A stretch of 64,000 nt of DNA from Halichondria panicea. Taxonomy: Eukaryota > Porifera > Demospongiae > Suberitida > Halichondriidae. The notes beneath the pieces are model-generated. The model did no database searches and had not been told where the DNA came from. It was given only the letters and a program-made list of their open reading frames with translations. The DNA lies in NCBI RefSeq assembly GCF_963675165.1, contig NC_087382.1, forward strand, positions 5,814,315 through 5,878,314, read 5' to 3'. Positions 1 to 14,100 of this stretch are shown here, piece after piece; within the stretch, counting starts at the first letter, position 1; every line of letters starts with the position of its first letter. The translations under genes and the position numbers were made by a program.

Positions 1-101
1 TTATTTGTGGTAATCTTTCCGTATTATAAGTGACAACTTACCCTTAAGAACTACTCTCTAGGCTGGATGCACTGTACATTGTATCAAAGACAATAATTAA
101 T

Positions 102-107
102 TTTATT
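102..107 (-). terminator. Polyadenylation signal of the tensin gene
   Basis: Read on the minus strand this is AATAAA, about 62 nt past the tensin stop codon at 169-171. The position is normal for an animal poly(A) signal. The rest of 1-168 shows no coding sequence. Confidence 0.5.
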
Positions 108-168
108 TTAACAGATAGTGCAATAGACACTGCATGCAACAACAAAAATATTAATACACAAGACTTGA

Positions 169-1422
169 TTATTTCTGAGCGTGTCTACCAGCTAGTTTGT
201 GTTCTTTCATGACCTTTTGGACGAAGTTCACGACCGATGTAACAGGTTGCGATGAGTCAAACTCGGAAAACACCAGACATGAGTGGCCAAAAGCGTCTTG
301 TGGGTGATAGACAATACCAAAGCACCTGTGCATGAGTGGGGAGTGACAGTTAATAGTGCACTGTTGGGTAAGTTTGTTGCTACAGACACACTGTACAGTA
401 TAATTACAATCATGTGTAGTAGAGGAGGTTCTAGTGATTAATTCTGTGGTATGAACATGATAATTTACAGAGAGTGCAGCCCAGATACTTGTAGCTTGGC
501 TTGCTGAAATTTGCAAAAAATATGTACATAAAAAATGTCCTGCTCCTGTAACATGGTACTGTAAGTGCTACAGAATAATACAGTATAAGGCGAGGGGTAC
601 AGTAACTGAGTATACGAAAGGTACAACGTGCTGAAGAGTCAACTATCTGGTGTAGAATATGCGGAAAATATTCTGTATGTACGATCTACCACCTAGAGAC
701 ACCTCTACAAAGGATTGTGGATATGGTTACGTATTAATTACAACATGTCAGTATACATAGGCTTGGAGAGAGCGTGTGTCACATGACTTACGGCTTATCT
801 TTCAATGACAAGACCTCCCCTGCATGTTGAATACCGGGCAAGTTCCATCTGAGACAACAAAAACCGGATAAATAACAATCCAAATAATCACTCATCTGTT
901 TTAGACATTATCAGATACTTGAATCAGTCTGAACTTAGCATTGACAAGAGAGAGTGCCTTGGGGCTTACCTGTAATTATTGGGGTCGAGGCCACAATAGG
1001 AGATGGAGCTGATAGGGTACTGCCGTCTAATGTACATCCTGTTGTGTGTGTGTGTGTGTTTACGCCTGGGTAATTACATAGCAAGCATGCGTAAGTACGT
1101 ACACATACATATTGGTTCAAACCAACAATTGCCTGAGGACGATTAATAATTATTTGCCTTAAAGTATCAGACACAAAATAACCTCTCTCCCGCTACTAAA
1201 CAAATCATGCATGCCACCCAGTTTATCAGTTACTGAATAGTTAGCAAGCCACCCACCCATTGATATTGTCAGTGAGAGTCACTCCGTCCCTCGATGCTTT
1301 GAAGGTCACTATGTTCATACTCAGAGAGTCCATGCTGCGCAGCTGTTCCACTGAGTATGCTACCGTCTGCTCGTCACCAGGGTCAGGTAAGTCAACACTT
1401 CCCAGGTACACAAGGTTGCAAG
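169..1422 (-). other. Tensin C-terminal PTB domain exons
   Basis: Three exons (1422-1257, 1038-970, 325-169). [10 protein letters not shown] opens the fold, DGVTLTDN and [18 protein letters not shown] follow, and the last exon gives CFGIV, then SCLVFSEFD and VVNFVQKVM. In vertebrate tensins this domain binds integrin beta tails. The loop after GLDPNN is shorter than in human tensins. The stop codon is at 169-171. Confidence 0.92.
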
Positions 1423-4400
1423 CTGTGTGTGGGTGTGTGTACATGTACACGTACATGCATAGTGTAGTTAATGTGTACAAATTAAATTTGTGAACGTCCT
1501 GAAATTGAAATACAAAAAAAGAAGATATACATGTGCATATGTATTAGGAAATTTCCTACATGACCCACCTGCTCCAGTCTGCAAAGCTTGTTGTACGCCA
1601 GCTGGTCTTCTCCGGGAGGCGGGCTGGGCAGAGGAAGGGGTGGAGCCTCGGGGGAGCACCAGTCGACAAGGCATACACAGCTTTTCCGTTGTGTGATGGG
1701 CTATGAACTCAGGGAGGGACTCTGTGTAGAGTGTGTGTAGGGGGAGGGGGAATGGAAATATCAAATTTCTTGAACATACAGCAGATGTACTGTATTATAA
1801 ACAGGTATTATAAACATACATGCATGTAATTACACATCGTATGACTACTGAGAATAATAATATAGTTACATGCATGCATGTACATGTGTACATACATGTT
1901 CATGTAGCATATGGTTGCTAAACACAAACTGTCACGATTATTCTCTTACTGAAAGCTCTCTCATTCCAGCCTTGCAGTTTGACTCCCTCTGGGTCGGGTT
2001 GGATGAGGAAGTGGGTCACCATCATCTCCTCAGTGATAGCCATGTCTGCAAAACATAGCAACACCATTGAAACTCAGGCTATTCATTATTTTACAGAATT
2101 TAAAGCACAATCATGTAGTCACACTGCATGTACATGTATACTGTACTCCCCTTAAATGTATGACCATCACACAAGCCACAAGACATATGGGAGAGCATAA
2201 TTATATTTGCACACACTCACACTGGTCTATATACAGAGTATAGGGAAACAATGACTGTCCCTCCACCAACTACTTGTGCCAATTAACTCACCATCGGCAA
2301 GCTTCTTTCTCCGTCTCACGTGATCCTCCGACAGTTTCAAAGTGAGAGCGTAGCCACCCTGCACCGTCTGACTATCCCTCACGATGAATGCACCAGGTTC
2401 CAGCGGTCGCACATAGTCTATAGCTTCCTCTCTACTCCACGTAGGCCTATACCAATACGGCATGAGCGATTTCACTGTCGATTCCGAAGGCTTTAGCTGG
2501 TGGGAACGTTCTCGATCATGGTACGGAACAGGTTTATTCGGAAGTGGACGTGATCGATGGTTACCGTGGTGATCTGTAACTCTTGCCGGAGGCATTACAG
2601 GAACTTCCGAGTGTCTGTGTTGATTCTTTACAAGATCTTTGACTCTTGGTGCAATCATAGCGTCTGAATTGGCTGCTTGCAATTTCGTATGTGGGCGCGA
2701 CTGGTCTGAGTGGGCAAGATGAGGGGCTGATGGCTTCTTGGCGAGGGGAGGGTGTCGTTTGGGCGGAGCAGACGGTTGAGTGATTGGCTTCGCCTGACAG
2801 GGAGACAGAGAAACAATAAATTAGCACACAAGTTCTGTTGAATCAACTGCAAATGATGAACTATGTACATAATACGTGTACGTGTATGTACACATGTATG
2901 AGTCCACAAGGTACTAGCGAATACTGGCCAACCTTCGCCTTCAATTCAATACAGCTGTAAAATAGGTGTAATTGTCATAATAACAATGTGCAAGTGACTT
3001 AGAACTCCAAATACGAGAATGCACATTACAAAAAAATGACCTGCTATAATACATAATTATAGGCTACCTACACATTTATACTTGTATGACATCAGCATAA
3101 CTATGTTATCTGCACTATCAGTATAAGGTCGTGTGCTTGTGTGCATCATACACTCAGTGAGAGTCTCGGGTGGTGTACTCACCTCTGGTGATACAATGTT
3201 CTCTCTGGAGGTTTGGTGGGCTGGTCTGCGATACTTCCTCGGCTGTATAGGACTAGAGGGAGTGTCCTTGGTGTCCCCTGGTGGTGTGTGTGTGTGTGTG
3301 TGTGCGTGCGTGTGTGTGTGCGTGCGTGCGTGCGTGTGTATAATGTGAGGTAACACCACTACACTACATGTACACGTATGTGGCATGGCAGTAAGGTACA
3401 TGTACATATACATTATCATTTATGTAGCGATCATACAGTAGAGGCCAATCCGTTTGCGTAGTACTCTGCGTTTATTTTGATTCTATTGCACAAAGCAAAA
3501 CAATCGGTTTGGTGCATGTGCACTAAGCTTGCAATAGTACATGTGTTGACACAACCACTAATTGGGTTCATACAGTACACAGTACAGTCAATAATGTCAC
3601 TACATGCTGTGAGTGTAAACTATGTAACCACAGCATACATTGTAGTACAGTGTAGGCAGAAACGGACCTCCGCATGATCTAATCAGCCACAATGTAGCTA
3701 TCTATACAAACAGAACAGACACTTTAATTTGGCCTCTACGTACCTGCAACATTCTTACAGTACGTGGTTCAAAGACATTGGCTTTACATTTTATTTTTAA
3801 AACCAGTAGGCTAGGCACCACCTAGGCATCTAGCACTTTTCATGTATGTGTATTATCTCTTAATATTATGTCAATCACTTTTATCGAACTCACCTCCTCC
3901 TCCAGGTGGTGGTGCTAGATTCTTGGGTCGTTCCGGTTTAGGGGGAGGGGCTCGAGCTGACGGCTCTTGGTGATCCTGTAATTAGAAGGGCAAAGTAATA
4001 AACACTTCAATATGCATGTTGCATGTACGCACGCACACACACACACACACAGCGTTATAATCAACTTAATGACAATAACAGTTCAAACTGAAGCTACATG
4101 TGCAATAGTCTGTATACTGTCAAGACTACCCTTGATACTGTAGATACATGTATCAACTAGCATTAATCAGGTCGTGTACGTGATGTACAGTGTACACACA
4201 GTGAAAGTCTGTACATTACATGTACGTAACATTTTCATCATTTTCCACTACATGTAATTAAGCTCTATTTACATGTACGTACATTTCCGTTATTTCCTCT
4301 GTGATGAGCTGCTTCACCACCCGTCCCCTGCAACTCTGTCTTCCCCCCCTCAGGGACACTCCCCCACGCACTTGTACGCAGGAAAGCCTCGTAATCACGA

Positions 4401-7400
4401 TTTACATGTCCAATTGAAATCCCCGATATCTCGAATGGAGCGAGTGTCTTCACCCTCTCTTCATTGCTGACCGTGGCCGAGTGAATCGTGTGTTGCTTGG
4501 GCTTGGTCAGATTAAGTGATCGCAAAAACTGAGTTTGAGCAAAATCAATGAACAAGTTACAGAATATTATTAACAAGTAACCCCGTATTGTGCTACATTA
4601 CATTATGTACATGTAATGTAAAATACAAATGCAGAGTCACTTTTCTAGCTGACACACAAAGTGTGTACAATTCTTAGAGCACCGTATTTGACTACTAGAA
4701 GGACCATTAGTTACTAGTACTCGACTAATAGAGCGATAAAAAAAATGCATGCATACATACATCCCTGGTACATGTACATGACTGTTTTAGCCTGGTGTAC
4801 TAGAAAAGAATACGCTGACATTTGATTTAGAAGTTGAACCCGAAGTACATGTACATGTACATATGACAGTAATCTCAAAGCATTTGAATGCTCAACCAAA
4901 ACAGCTAATACCCACCCACTAACCTTGAGAAAGGAAGCCCCTGATCCTAGCCTGGATCGCTGGGGCGGGGCCTCAATGATGGGTGTGTCCTCTGAGGAGG
5001 GGCCTGTAGCCTCGTCCACTGGCTGGTGGGCCGTACGCAGCTGTGAGGTAGGTGTATACATGTGAGCTAGAGGCGTCATTTGTTAGCAATTAAACCAAAC
5101 TGGTGTACACATAATAATACATGTACAGACTAACATTTAATGTAGTACGTATGCTGAATTTCAGGGCCTAATCTGTTACCAAGAGTTACAGAGGGAGAGT
5201 ATCAGATGTACATGTACATGTATGAGGAGACTTCCTGTATCTATCATGGGCTTAGAATTTGCACACTGACCAATCCAAGTGTGTGTGATGTACTCTTTTT
5301 AGCTTACATTACTCACACTTGGAATGCGTGTATAGTGTACAGTGTTTTTTCAATTTTAGAATTTATGACCCTTTTCCTAATAGCACTCCTGGTAAAGGTC
5401 GTTCATAGCTTAAAACACTATCGAGCAGTCATCTGGTAAAGGGTAGTTAAAGTAAAAGCTTCAATTCAAACACCATTATAAAACATTTTTAGGAAGAAGA
5501 ATTTAACAAGTACACCTTATATACATGTAGATCGAGGGAGAATGTGTCACATGTGTCACTGTGTGTATATATACACACACACATTGAATACTCACCTGCT
5601 CAAGTAACTCGTCTTGGTTGGAGTAGATATGGAAGATGCCCTCGGGCAGTTGGTTGATGTAGTCCTCCTCAGACGCTGGGTCATGAGGTCTGCAGAAAGT
5701 GCAGAAACACAACTGTAACAAACCTTTGCTTTAAACACAACTTGTGGGCACTCAAACTTAAAATAGAACTTGCTAAGAGATACTAAACGCATATTTTACA
5801 AGAAATTGGTCAGTCACAACTCGAACTTCAAATGTACGTACCAGTCTATAGTCCAAATTGGGTGGATTAATTGATAATCTAAGCACAATCACTCACAGCT
5901 ATACATCTATACAATTTGAAAACACGCAGCTCTTCACAGACCCCACAAATGTTTTAGACAAAACACTCCCCAGATTCTGCAAGCACATGTTGCTCATTAT
6001 CCCCCATACACTCTCCCCCATGCAATAGACAGACACCAGGCTGCATTTTCCTCTCTTCAGTTCTTTAGAGAAAATCGCCCTGGGAGCGAGGCTAAGACCC
6101 CACTAGACTAGACCATCCCACTCACATTGTCGCCTCCCCCTTGTCCAGTTCCGTGTTTTCGTACTGACGAGTCCTCAATAAGTTAGCGAGTATCTGTTTA
6201 CGAGCCTTCAACTCCTCCGGGGGTAACACCTCCACAGCCTCACCAGGATGTGTGGGCGGTGGGGGTTCCACGGTGGTATCAATCAAACTGCCGTCGGGTG
6301 CATACCCGAGGTTTGTGTACTCTGGTTCATCGATGGCCATTGGGCTCAGGGGAATTATAGAGTCTCTGCAAAGAGAAGTATTAGATTTATAACCTTTAAC
6401 AAATAAGTGCTAATGACACCTTACTGTCGAGCACGCACAACACACACACACCCACGCACGCCCACACACACACACACACGGTACCTGTTAGCATTGGTAG
6501 CCTTGATAAAGACCCTCTCATGATTCGAGAACGACCTGCTCCTCTGAATAGACTCGGCCCTCTCCCTCTCTTCACTGGTACCCTCTGCTCCGGGGGTTAT
6601 GTCCAGGTCCGCCAGGTTAGAATAGAAATCAGAACCAGAATTACTCGTCATGGTCAGATTCCCAGAACTTGAAGACCGACGCCCGATACTGTCAGAGTTG
6701 AGTGGAACAGGAACATCAGGGAACTTCACTTTAGCCCACATGTCATTGTCCACAGCGGACTGTCTGTTAGGCAAATGCTCAACTGAGATTTCTTGATTGA
6801 GCGGAATCTCATCATACGATGGTTGGTGTTTTAAGACACTTAGAGGGTGGGCTGAAGGTTTTGCTGTTTTCTTTTCCGCTTTTGATGGCGTTTCCGAGGG
6901 CTTGGTTATCTTTTTTGTCTTTGTAGCCCCCCCTCTTGATTCTAAATTGGCACTCTCACGCTTTCGTTGAAGATGCTGTTTTAGTATTTGTTTCTGCAGT
7001 TCTTCGTGCACAGAGCCAATTTTATCGTCTGTTGGTTTGGGTTTAAACACCGGTTTAGTACGAGGGGTGGGCCGTTGTGGGCGTGGCTTTATGACAGGGG
7101 TGTGGTCAGGGGACGATTTGGTTGGTTTGGTTTTGGAAAGCCCCGGACCATCTGTCCCCTCAGTTGCGAGGGTGGTGGGTGTGTCATCGTCTATCTCGGC
7201 ATAGTCTTCATCAGTGGGTGTTTGAGAGTCCAGGGATCTGGAGTGAACAATTAATACACTGATACACTTTTATCACCGTACAGTATATACATGTACATGA
7301 CGACTGTACATGACGACTGTACATGTACATGTATGTACGTAATTTCGTATCTGTACATGTACAGTGTACATGAATATAGTGGTATAAAATTAAATGCATG

Positions 7401-10400
7401 CTCTCGATGCGTTACATCACCATTTTAGAGCTGCATACATATGACACATGTACGTGGCACTCTCATGCAGTCATGATTGCATGCTATAATCGAAGCCTAT
7501 TCCACATAATGTACAGTACATGTTATCTATAATTAACACACGTACATGTACAACCATATGAAGGGGTTACCTTGAAGGGGGTATCCTGGGTAGAGGACGA
7601 TGGACCAACTGGCTGCCGGCTTTACGCTCCCCAGAGGGGGGTGGGGGTCTGGGTGGCTTGACTGTCTTCACAACCCCTAGGTTTGGAGTGGATGGAGACG
7701 AGTCAGGAATTCTTCTATCACTTCTATCGAGAAGACTGAAAAGAGAGTCATTCGAAGTAGCTTTGTGTGGCTTTAGGATTTTCTTTGGTGGAGGAGGTGG
7801 CTTTTCTTCTGGTTGAGCAATTACTTCATCTCGTTTTGTCTTGTCTTTGACTGATTTTTGGACGACTGTGTATAACTCTGAAGATTGGGGATGTGTGAAA
7901 TGGTCTATATCGTCGGGGTCCATTTGAGCACTGATTTCACTCTCTGCCCTCTCACGACGAAGTTGGGGGTACTTTATCTTTGGAGACTCCAAACTACATG
8001 TACATGACAATTGTATATATAATTGTGTACGATGGTGAGGGAGGCCAGGGCCATATATTAGACTGACTATAGAAGTTAAATCTAGAGTTTTAAATCTAAC
8101 TAGCATATGTAGTATATCCTATATAGACTTTACATCAGAGGAGGTACATGTATGACTCGATTAGGCTAAAATTAAGGTATTTGGTCACATCAATACATGT
8201 AGTCTGGCCACACCCTCCCCAACTTTGTATTGGGTCGGGTGAACTAGAACAGAACTACCACAAAGCAACAAACACTAATTTTATAGTTTAAAATAATTAT
8301 AGCATTCAATTATTCTACATGTACATGTATACCGTACTCTACCGAGATTACGCCCACCCTAATTGCATGCTACAAAGCAGCTACAGGTGGGATGGGCTTA
8401 ATTTCGAAAACAGTAGTTTTGTCTCGAAATTAAGCCCACCCAGATGTTTGCCTCGAAATTAAGCCCACTCGTTAAGAAACTATTCTTCTCTGTCTGCGTC
8501 TGAGGCCTGCCAGCTTTTGAAATACAATGAATACATCAACATACAACAACGGTGAATGCATGGGTAAAGTAGCTAGGTATAAAGAGTCAAGATTCTACAT
8601 CAGAAGGTTGTTCCTTGTCACTGTCAGTGTCTTCAACAGAGATTTAGAGAAGATTGTCCTTGTCTCTCTTATACTTGCTAATAGAATCTAGCTATATCTA
8701 ATTATTCAGAGCTAACCAGTGTACACAATAAACTGCTAAACCTTTTCTTGAAAACTTGCTCACTGACAAGATGTATCACTTCCTGGTGGGCGTATTTTCG
8801 AGGCAAATTAGCCTATGCAGGAACTTTCACCCAAAAGTGGGGGTGGGCGTAATTTTGGACGTGGGCGTAATCTCGGTAGAGTACGGTATATACATGTACG
8901 TACAATGTACAAGCAAATAAAAATATATAAAACCCAAAACACGGTCACACTATTGTTCAAATCAAAGCACTCTCACAGATCCACCCACTCACTCCATAAG
9001 GTTGGGCGGGTCGTCTCCCGGCATCCCGCTGTCATAGCCTCCTCTGAACGAAGCGTACGAGTTCCTCTTTGCCAACACGTCATCGTCCAACCCAATGTTC
9101 CCATTGGTCGCCGTCCCATTGTTGACTGTCAGCTGTTTGCCGTCAAGAAGAGAGGAACGGACATCAGCAAATGGCACATCTGTGTGTGTGGGGGGGAAGG
9201 GGGTGGAAACTTTACTATGAAGCATATCGATCTGAATTCATGAGTATTGACACAGGTATGAATATTGCGGTAAGCAGTTGAGAGGATTATTGAGCTACAT
9301 GTAAGTGCATGAGAGACAACCCCCCATAGTGAGAGACAACCCCCCATAGTGAGAGACAACCCCCCATAGTGAGAGACAACCCACCATAGTGAGAGACAAC
9401 CCCCCATAGTGAGAGACAACCCCCCCATAATGAGAGACAACCCCCCCCATAATGAGAGACAACCCCCCATAGTGAGAGACAACCCACCATAGTGAGAGAC
9501 AACCCCCCATAGTGAGAGACAACTCTCCATAGTGAGAGACAACCCCCTCCATAAATGTGTACTACGTGGAAAAGACACCATATCCAACCTATTTGAAGAG
9601 CAGTGTGAGCGCTTATCCTCGAAAAAATCCACTGTCAGACTTTTATATCGGTATTGCTAGTGGTCGTGATGCTTTCACTGCAATGAAAGCACGTCGCACA
9701 GGTGACGACTACAAGGAGATGCACGGCATCAACCGGATGACGGCTGTTTTCAAATCGAAAGATCAAAAAATATGCAAAAAGCGTGAAAAAGAACTTGTTG
9801 CAGTGTTCAAAAAGCACCCAAGGAATTTAAATCGAATAGGCGGAGGTGGGGGAAGAAGTACCAAACAACCATGGAGTTACGTGTACCTCGCCATGCATGT
9901 TTGAGACTTGAGACTGACTAGAAACATATAAAGCTAGACTGATAGAAAGACGGACAGTAGACTAGAAACTGTAACATTTTAAGTACATGTACATGTGCAC
10001 TGTAGCTAAAGATTTCTGTGTACAGATCGAGTTTACATTTTGAATCTAAAAAATTGGTACCTGTACATGTTCAGTGCATACACGTACATGTACATGTGAA
10101 ATGTGTTCCATTACCGTATAGCGGGTAAGTTTCATGGGGTAAAATATTCGTTTAACTCGAGAAACGGTGGTTTTCGTGAGTAAAAATTTTGTTTAGTCTC
10201 GTGGCTGCACGGCATTCTTACGTTCCGATAAGCCACGCCTACGATAAAATTTCGTGGATATTTACCCCATGAAAATTACCCGCTATACGGTACATGCATG
10301 CACAACTGTATACCCTCAAGCTTGTAACTCTCCCACTAATGTGCTGCATGTACATGTACGTATGATAAACTGTTGTTTACAGTCTTGTATATGTACAAGC

Positions 10401-11160
10401 ATAAACATGTGCATGTATGTGCATGTGCATGTAATTGCCTAGCAACAAAGTATGAAGGGTGGGTGGTATCATGCAGTGGTGTGGGGCCCGGGTGACTACT
10501 TAATTTTGATGCACTAATAAGGATCGTGGTTACTCAATATTAGGAGTCCTTTGTTGTGGCAAACTATAATAATTTACTGATATTGAGTAACCACGATTCC
10601 GGGAGTATTACTGTACTGTCCAGACAGTTAAAACATTGACCCACTCACGTACCATCAGGATACTGGTCCTCTGCATTGTCGAAGATGAGCTCCACCCGGG
10701 TACTATCATCAAATCTCTTGTCTTTGAAAGCATCGTCCAGATCTGCCTTGCTGTACACCATCCGGAGGTTCTCTCCCACTACTGCCGAGTGGAACTGACA
10801 GCGAAAGATTATCTCCATTCCGTGGGACTTTTTGTGGAAGCATTTGATCTGAGTGTGCGTGTGTAGTGGTGGGGGAGGTTATGACACTTGTTACAGCTGT
10901 TGGGTGTGCTTCATAATTACATGTACATGTACATGCATACACGTACACTAACCTACATGTATATGTACGCAAAATGTGTACAAAATGTAGGAACAATTAA
11001 TAATCAAGGGATGTCAATACAGTACTCCTGACCTACCTACATGTATGTAGCTACATTGTACGTACATGTACATTGTACAGTTACTCACCAAGACTTCTCC
11101 TTTTAGACTCAGTCCTCCGTATATGGATATCTTCACTCTCTCCTTGTCTGCCTGGCAAAG

Positions 11161-11198
<38 letters not shown>

Positions 11199-14100
11199 GG
11201 GGTGAACGGTTAGTTATCGTGGGGCTACAAGTACAGTGGAGCCCGCCACTTTGCAAAAATAAAATCTGCAAAACCTAAAATAGTAATGGTAATGACACAC
11301 GGTCGGTCCTTGCCAGAATGCAATAGTTAGATCGCAAAGGGTAAACATTTCTGCTGATTTGGTCCATTTGCAAAGGTTTTAAAAACCCGCAAAATATTCT
11401 AGTAATACGGTGGGATATATTGATGCACACAGCAGGCCACAAAACTCACATACATGACATGCATGACAGAGCGAAATAATTGAGCAAAAATGAGTATCAA
11501 CCCTCCACCCACCAACGCCCACTCACTATAGTCCAGAGGTGTAAACGAGGTCCATGTTGTCGTAGATCTTGAGGAACGGTCGAAACCCTCCCTTGCCGTC
11601 AAAGTTGGGTATACCGTGGATGATGAGATGCTGGAGGGTCACGGGCCTGTGGAACAATGTGCGTACATGTACATGTAGGCTGTAATACTTAGTATGTGTA
11701 TGTGTTGTGTAGAGTGTATCAAGACTAGATATGAGTATACATACATGCATATTCAAGGATACATGTACATTGTAGCTAGTATTCTTACCACTTTTGTATA
11801 GATGCAGTACAGTAATTGAAGGATATCTACGATGTATACAGCACAGTTATAGTAACAAATGTAGGTACTGTTCCTGTACAAACGTAATTAATTATCCTGA
11901 TCAAAACATTTTTGAAGAAATGGCGGTAACGTCCTAAGCATAGACGGATATAATCCACAGACTCACGGTGATTGGAGGTCGATCTTCCCGGCTAGTAGGT
12001 CAGCAAAGTAGTGAACGTACTTCCTCTGGGAGGGTTGGGTCACTCCCCCACACTTGCTATCATAGAACCTCTTCATGGCGAACCGATCCAGGGCAGCCTC
12101 AGCACTGTAGAGGTGGGGTGCATGGTGGTGATTTTGAATGCTCAAAACTTTGTTCCAAGTACAGTGTATCCATCCATTTTAAAAGAACACCTTTTGTAGC
12201 TCACCTATGGCAGATTTCCGAGTAGTGCATGAACGCTGCAATTACGCAACCAGTGCGACCTTTGCCCCCTTTACAGTGGACCACAGCAACGTGTAGCGGG
12301 TCAGAATCCAACCACGATTTCATGGACTTGCATACACTGCGAATATGTGTGTGTGTGTGTGGAAATGATTGATTTATAAAGCTGTACATACATGTACATG
12401 TGACTATAATTATCTCCCAAACACTCATATTACATAATATGACTACCCTAGTATACAAATGAAGAAAGTAATTACTGATAAAATCGACATGTATTAATTA
12501 TACTTTTGTATGCACATGTACATGTACGTATTCACGGCTTTAGAGAAGGCATGCCATACACGTACTAGCCACAATACAATGTACCTGCTCAACCTCTCCA
12601 GGGAGGGTGCCAGGTGGTCGGGCCAGCCGAAGTCCAGCACCTGGTTGTTGAAGTTGGTGATGTCATAGCTCCGTTCTGACAAATTGAAGATCTAAAGAAA
12701 GAAGGAATTGTAATTGTAGCTGCTTACATGTAGCTGCATGTACTCTAAGCAAAACAAATCGCTATACAAAGCTATTATGAAATGGCAATAAGAATATCGA
12801 TGGCTATACATGTAACTGCACACGCATCACAAGCACAGTACATGTATGTGTATGTGTCATAATTATGTGTACTTCAGTATTATACGTCAAGTATATAGTG
12901 TTACCATGTAGTTTTCTTCGTGTTTGGTCTTGAGCATCTTGGCCACGTCATGGAGGTTGTTCCTGTAAGCCTTCTCCATACCAGTGGCCGGGAAGGACAT
13001 GGCTGTGTGTGTGGGTGTGGGTGTGAGGGGGTGGTGAGTATGTGTATTGTGTGAGTGGGTGGAAGGGGGCGCAGTACACACGTGCATTGTGTGCAGTAAT
13101 GGGTATGTACAAGAACGTATGTGCAAGGAATAGTAATACCCATAGCCATTAAATATGCATGCAAGAGCAGACCATACCCAAGCTGATATGATAAATGTAC
13201 GTGCCCGCTAAAATAACCGGCCCCTTAACGTCTAAATAGCAGGACTTAGCACTTAGGGGCTGAGGTGATCGCTGTTTCATTGTTTACAGGGAAACAGTGA
13301 TAACATTTGTATATTGGAGCTCTCATTATGACTAGCTAATCTCCAAACATTCTAAATGATCTGCTAACGATGTTTTTGACACTTACATGCATTGTGCTAG
13401 TTGACTCGTCTGTGGAATGTGCATCAAAGTACATGTATGTGAGAATAAACTCATTGACAACACAGTGAATACGATTTCATAACGTGAAGTGGCTGAGATA
13501 CAATCCTCAAAGGCTGCGGTATAGTGTACACTCAAAGATTTCTCATTCACTGCACTTGTTCGAGGAAAACTGAGGTATCTACTACTAACAGTGAGATACA
13601 CACTAAATACTTGTACATACACTCACACACAGTATACAGTCAAGCCTAAGGCTATAGATGGCTCCTTTCTACTTGTCTGCTGTGTTGCTAGTATGCAGTG
13701 CTGTGTTGGTGGTTGGAGCTCTTCCCTATGGCAACAGAAACACAGCTAGGAACTCCCTCCAAGCAATAAAGGAGAGCACTACCGGTGGTGGTTGGAAGTT
13801 TGATAGAGTCTTGGAACAGGCTGAGGGGTTGTTTCTCAAGCTACTACTGAGACAAGAGCTACTAAGACAAGAGAAAGCTTCTGTGGCTGAAATTGAAGAT
13901 GAGATGTTCATACAAAAGATGTCTGAGCTACTGGCCCAAGAATACCTCTTCACACCACCACCACCACCACCACCATCCTCACCACCACCCACACCACCAT
14001 CCTCACCACCACCCACACCACCATCCTCACCACCACCCACACCACCATCCTCACCGCCACCCACACCACCATCCTCACCGCCCCCACCACCACCATCCTC

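Noticed and set aside
9287..9556. CRISPR-like array
   Set aside because: The units are head-to-tail with no unique spacers, so this is a minisatellite; the same holds for 21411-21785 and 45855-46215.
9129..9632. Minus-strand ORFs with repeated [11 protein letters not shown] units
   Set aside because: They are translations of the 20-bp minisatellite with no other support.
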